Shown piece after piece: positions 61,066 through 64,000 of a stretch of DNA of 64,000 bases. Made by a program: the position numbers and the translations under genes. The notes beneath the pieces were generated by a model that worked only from the letters and a program-made list of their open reading frames with translations, searched no databases and had not been told where the DNA came from. Positions within the stretch are counted from its first letter, which is position 1, and every line of letters starts with the position of its first letter. The stretch comes from Acinetobacter sp. Ac_5812 (GTDB taxonomy: Bacteria; Pseudomonadota; Gammaproteobacteria; Pseudomonadales; Moraxellaceae): assembly GCF_013072695.1 (NCBI RefSeq), contig NZ_LXUK01000027.1:401588-465587 (forward strand), written 5' to 3'.

Positions 61066-61363
61066 TACGGTAAATACTTTTTAATAATACTCAATAAATA
61101 TCACATTTTAGGAAGTTGTATTTATTTAAATAATAGATTTGTGATATTTGTGTACACGCCCTTGAAATCTTAAAAAGGTATTAGAGCTTTTTAAATGATA
61201 GTAATCAACAAGTAATATATATCTGATTTTATTTAAGAAACATTTAATAGATATATTCTTTAGTTTACCTACATATTCCTACAAATACCTCTTAAAGCTA
61301 CCGTAATGTAAGCAGAATAACAGCGTACTATGGGCACTCCCCAACGCAAGAAAGAAGATTAAA
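61066..61363. other. 298-bp AT-rich spacer before the small + gene
   Basis: No gene seen. An inverted pair AATATCACA/TGTGATATT at 61,097-61,105 and 61,140-61,148 could be an operator. Confidence 0.35.
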
Positions 61364-61534
61364 ATGTCTGATTTTAAAGATTTTTCCAAAAAAGTAACAA
61401 AAGATCAATCACCGTTATTACAAGCTAATGAACACACACAGGTAAATGTACCTAACACCCCTCAACAAACCCCAAAACCAGAAGACTCCTCAAAACCAGA
61501 GGATTCAGAAGTACCAGATCCTAATAACAAATAA
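61364..61534 (+). CDS. 56-aa acidic, Pro-rich small protein on the opposite strand
   Basis: Starts MSDFKDFSKKVTKDQSPLLQ, ends in repeated KPEDS (KPEDSSKPEDSEVPDP). AAGAAAGAAG precedes the ATG. It is one of few + genes in the right half and has a terminator ~160 bp after it. Probably disordered. No family. Confidence 0.5.
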   Translation: MSDFKDFSKKVTKDQSPLLQANEHTQVNVPNTPQQTPKPEDSSKPEDSEVPDPNNK

Positions 61535-61696
61535 TTTCTTATTATCAGTATTCTAGAATGCGATTCTTAGGAGTCTGATACTATAGAGAATAAATTAGTG
61601 CACTGATTTATTTTTAAAATTAATTATCTTTATCAATTTAATTTGTTTAGTTGTTTAAGAAATTACATCCATTCATTCCCTAAAATTGATATGACT

Positions 61697-61723
61697 AGTC
61701 TCTCAGATATGAGGGGCTTTTTT
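61697..61723 (+). terminator. terminator of the 56-aa gene
   Basis: AGTCTCTC-AGATAT-GAGGGGCT (with G-U pairs) then TTTTTT. Confidence 0.6.
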
Positions 61724-61988
61724 AATTAATACTTATAAAGTATCCATCAATTATGTTTAAAACTTCAGTTATAAAAAAAACCATCAAAAAATTAATCTGA
61801 TGGGCAAAAGGGTTCAATTTTAACGATGTCACAATCAATTAAACCCACTGTAGTGCTATCGGCTAGAAACACTACAGCCCCGTGAATTTAATGAATTAAA
61901 GTTGAATCAACAGGCATACTTCTTGGAATTTGACAATAACAAAACAATGATTACTTAAAGTTTACGGCCAATGCTTTGTTAATTAGAT

Positions 61989-62012
61989 AAAAAGCCCCAC
62001 CGAAGCAGGGCA
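61989..62012 (-). terminator. terminator 2 after the 192-aa gene
   Basis: GCCCTGCTTCGGTGGGGC then TTTTT on the minus strand. Confidence 0.7.
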
Positions 62013-62042
62013 TAAAAGAAAGCCTCTCGAAGGAGGTCTTTT
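62013..62042 (-). terminator. terminator 1 after the 192-aa gene
   Basis: GACCTCCTTCGAGAGGC then TTTCTTTT on the minus strand. Confidence 0.65.
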
Positions 62043-62058
62043 AATTTACAATTTAATC

Positions 62059-62637
62059 TTAATTTAGGATTTTCAAATTCTCTTTCCTGTAAGTTTCGAT
62101 TAAATCATTAATACTATCAAACATGACTTTAGACCGTTCTGAAATCGACATATATTGATTATTAAAATCATCTTGCATAGCATTTATGAATCCATGAGAG
62201 GTGGTTAAGAACAAATCAACCTCTGCGTTCAATGCATTTAAATCTGCATATTTAATATTTGAATTTAGGACTCGTAATTTCCAAAATATCTTAAAAAACT
62301 CTTCTCGCTCGCCTACATGAATTTCATTTTGCGTGGTTGGAAATCTATTAACAATGAAGTTGATATCACTTACAAGTGCTTTAATTTCCCTTAAGTCTTT
62401 ATCTAAGCTTTCTGCGACATACTTCTCACGCCAGTCACTATAGAGCATCAAAGCTAAAAAAAGTGATGTAATGCTAACACTAAATGTAACTATATCCCTA
62501 AAGTTGAAAGTATCTACTGTTGGGGTTAGGTGATTAAACAATTTATACCCGCAAACATAAAATAAGAATGCCATCATAAAGATTATTAATAGAAAGCAGA
62601 CTTTCTCAGCAAATGTTGTATTGAACTTTGTTGGCAC
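62059..62637 (-). CDS. two-helix membrane protein of unknown function, copy B
   Basis: 192 aa, GTG start. Transmembrane segments at residues ~10-32 (VCFLLIIFMMAFLFYVCGYKLF) and ~48-65 (IVTFSVSITSLFLALMLY), then SDWREKYVAE and a helical cytoplasmic part. Layout and motif resemble the 263-aa protein at 31,975. Unknown function. Confidence 0.6.
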   Translation of the reverse strand: MPTKFNTTFAEKVCFLLIIFMMAFLFYVCGYKLFNHLTPTVDTFNFRDIVTFSVSITSLFLALMLYSDWREKYVAESLDKDLREIKALVSDINFIVNRFPTTQNEIHVGEREEFFKIFWKLRVLNSNIKYADLNALNAEVDLFLTTSHGFINAMQDDFNNQYMSISERSKVMFDSINDLIETYRKENLKILN

Positions 62638-62674
62638 AACTTGATACCTTGTTTTTTATTATGCTTATTATAAC

Positions 62675-62701
62675 AAAAAAGCCCATCATTTGATGAGCTT
62701 T
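62675..62701 (-). terminator. terminator of the early operon
   Basis: AAGCTCATCA-AAT-GATGGGCTT then TTTT on the minus strand (one G-U). Confidence 0.65.
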
Positions 62702-62772
62702 AAAGTGTCAGTCTCGGATAAACCGTAATACGACCAGTATAGAAAAACTATACCCTAGTTATCAGAATAATG

Positions 62773-63336
62773 CTAACTATTATTTTTAATTGCTTTGTAA
62801 GTATCTTTCTTATAATTTTCAATTGATTTCGATGCCTCATCAATAGCCGATTCAATCGACATTGTTATTAGGTTTTCGTATGGCTTCCATGTTTGACGAT
62901 ATGAACTTTCAGACATTTGGTTTTTAGCAATACCCGCATACATTAACCGACCTTTCGCCGTGTAGTTTTCCTCTAATTCAGGATTCAATGCAAAATCAAT
63001 AACCATTCGAGCAATTAGCCATGCCAAATGATACATTGCAATCCCTTCGGGTTCTCTTTTCTTATCAGCAACGGCGTTTTTTAAAAGAATATTAGCTAAG
63101 TGCTGGCGAACATACTCATAATCACTTTGCGCTTTACCTTCAAACACAATCAAAGCTGTAACCGACTTTGCAAGCTGGGTATCCATTGAAGCAATAGCAC
63201 CCAAGCGATCTTGATAATCCAAAGGTTTCTCTCCCGTTCCACGGACATTAGGTTCTAGGTTTGGTGAACTCGCCGTCAGACCATGAGTCAACCATTCAAA
63301 TTGTTCAAATTTAGTTGCTACTGTATTCATGCTCAT
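62773..63336 (-). CDS. 187-aa phage protein, possible antitermination factor
   Basis: Soluble, helical (QDRLGAIASMDTQLAKSVTALIVF, YHLAWLIARMVIDFALNP, YAGIAKNQMSESSYRQTWKPYENLIT). Last gene of the early block, the place for a Q-like antiterminator. Its length would fit, but I see no zinc motif. Role is by position. Start overlaps the DUF1064 stop by 4 bp. Confidence 0.5.
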   Translation of the reverse strand: MSMNTVATKFEQFEWLTHGLTASSPNLEPNVRGTGEKPLDYQDRLGAIASMDTQLAKSVTALIVFEGKAQSDYEYVRQHLANILLKNAVADKKREPEGIAMYHLAWLIARMVIDFALNPELEENYTAKGRLMYAGIAKNQMSESSYRQTWKPYENLITMSIESAIDEASKSIENYKKDTYKAIKNNS

Positions 63337-63740
63337 ACCTCTTTAATATCAATGCCGTGAACCGTTTTCATTAAGTGTTTTTTAGTGCGATAACTTGGAA
63401 GCTTTCTTGTTGCTGCTGACTTCACATCTTCAACTATGTATTTCTCTGCTATGTAATAAGTGAAATCAGCGAAATAACGTATTGCTGGCTTTGCTCTCTT
63501 TTCCCCTTCAATTTTGGTTTTTGGTGCAAGTTCAAATTTTGTGTGGTGCTCTAACCCGAATATCTCCCCTTTTTGCTGTAATGCTTTTAGCTCGATGTAT
63601 CGCTTGTGTTCCTTTTTACTGTCGAAAGTCATTCCATCCAGTTCAACCTTTTGGGCATTGAATTTATTGCGCTTCAATTTTTTAGCCTTAGGTTGTTTAA
63701 GGATCTCACGGCGATATTGATCAAGGCTCATTGATGTCAT
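63333..63740 (-). CDS. DUF1064 family nuclease
   Basis: 135 aa. NKFNAQKVELDGMTFDSKKEHKRYIELKALQ, RYFADFTYY and YIVEDVKSAATRKLPSYRTKKHLMKTVHG match DUF1064, a phage endonuclease fold of restriction-enzyme type (E-x-D-ExK). Complete. Confidence 0.82.
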   Translation of the reverse strand: MTSMSLDQYRREILKQPKAKKLKRNKFNAQKVELDGMTFDSKKEHKRYIELKALQQKGEIFGLEHHTKFELAPKTKIEGEKRAKPAIRYFADFTYYIAEKYIVEDVKSAATRKLPSYRTKKHLMKTVHGIDIKEV

Positions 63741-63747
63741 AAATCAG

Positions 63748-63951
63748 TTAACCCTTTCCAACTTTTTCAAAACAACCATCTAATCCATAATAAAAAACTC
63801 CACGTTCATCTTTTGCCTTGAGTATTGATTTACCAGATCTAATGCCTCGCTTAATCGCTACTAGACGCAATTCTCCTTTTGGTTTCCACCCTGCTTGAAT
63901 CTCTGCATCTCGATCAGGTTTCACTAGATCACCTACCCGCAAATAACTCAT
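63748..63951 (-). CDS. 67-aa phage protein of unknown function
   Basis: MSYLRVGDLVKPDRDAEIQAGWKPKGELRLVAIKRG. Beta-rich and basic, like small phage SH3-type proteins. Its ATG overlaps the stop of the preceding gene (ATGA). Confidence 0.55.
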   Translation of the reverse strand: MSYLRVGDLVKPDRDAEIQAGWKPKGELRLVAIKRGIRSGKSILKAKDERGVFYYGLDGCFEKVGKG

Positions 63952-64000
63952 GCTGCAGCTCCTTTTTGTTTAAAGCCAGTTTCCGCTAATTGTTCAGACC
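63948..64000 (-). CDS. C-terminal end of a phage gene (cut by right edge)
   Basis: The last 16 codons (SEQLAETGFKQKGAAA) and TGA at 63,950-63,948, overlapping the next ATG. AAAGGAG for the next gene lies within it. Identity unknown. Confidence 0.5.
   Translation of the reverse strand, partial: SEQLAETGFKQKGAAA

Larger units (their letters stand above)
61535..62058. other. 524-bp intergenic region
   Basis: Holds the + terminator at 61,697 and two minus terminators at 61,989-62,042. No other gene or structure seen. Confidence 0.5.

Overview
The window looks like a chromosome segment of an Acinetobacter species (A. baumannii/calcoaceticus-like). The evidence is the low-GC codon use, the gene content and protein sequences of the housekeeping genes, and a resident prophage whose late genes resemble those of Acinetobacter siphophages. 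No CRISPR array, full insertion sequence or rRNA operon is visible.

Bases 1 to about 25,000 are host chromosome: ftsK (5' part, cut by the left edge), trxB, a methyltransferase, the N-end-rule transferases aat and bpt, rimI, two tandem PF10118-type paralogues, the str operon (rpsL-rpsG-fusA-tuf, minus strand), an EcsC-family gene, fabB followed by a MITE-like inverted-repeat element, hemJ, small secreted and peptidase-like genes, three tandem paralogous micro-proteins (53, 32 and 32 aa), nadE with a translationally coupled partner, two identical tRNA-Met(CAT) genes, rnpB (RNase P RNA), a YfhL-type ferredoxin and coaD.

From about 25,000 to the right edge (not closed) lies a prophage. Its left end holds a tyrosine integrase, then a minus-strand operon of a 67-aa orphan protein and an Aca2/YdiL-like HTH regulator. 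This is the architecture of an anti-CRISPR/aca operon. It has a 26-bp perfect palindrome between -35 and -10, a stem-loop touching the Shine-Dalgarno, and 21-bp perfect inverted repeats around the module. Next come an SRAP (YedK-like) protein, a structured non-coding stretch, an N-terminally extended UmuD and UmuC, and two small genes.

All morphogenesis genes are on the minus strand and read from right to left: terminase small and large subunits, Mu-like portal, Mu F-like head protein, protease/scaffold (with an internal start), decoration protein, capsid, head-tail connectors, tail tube and a chaperone candidate. An island of single-gene morons (outer-membrane barrel, secreted and zinc-ribbon membrane proteins) follows, then tape measure, distal tail proteins, and a lysis cassette of holin, lysozyme and overlapping Rz/Rz1. 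Early or middle genes (HNH-like, DUF1064 nuclease, metallopeptidase, small orphans) fill 59-64 kb. Intrinsic terminators subdivide the late region, some inside coding sequence.

The strongest candidate for an undescribed system is the putative acr-aca operon at 26,493-27,417. Next are the tandem micro-protein family at 19,439-19,884, the moron island, and the structured RNA region upstream of umuD.
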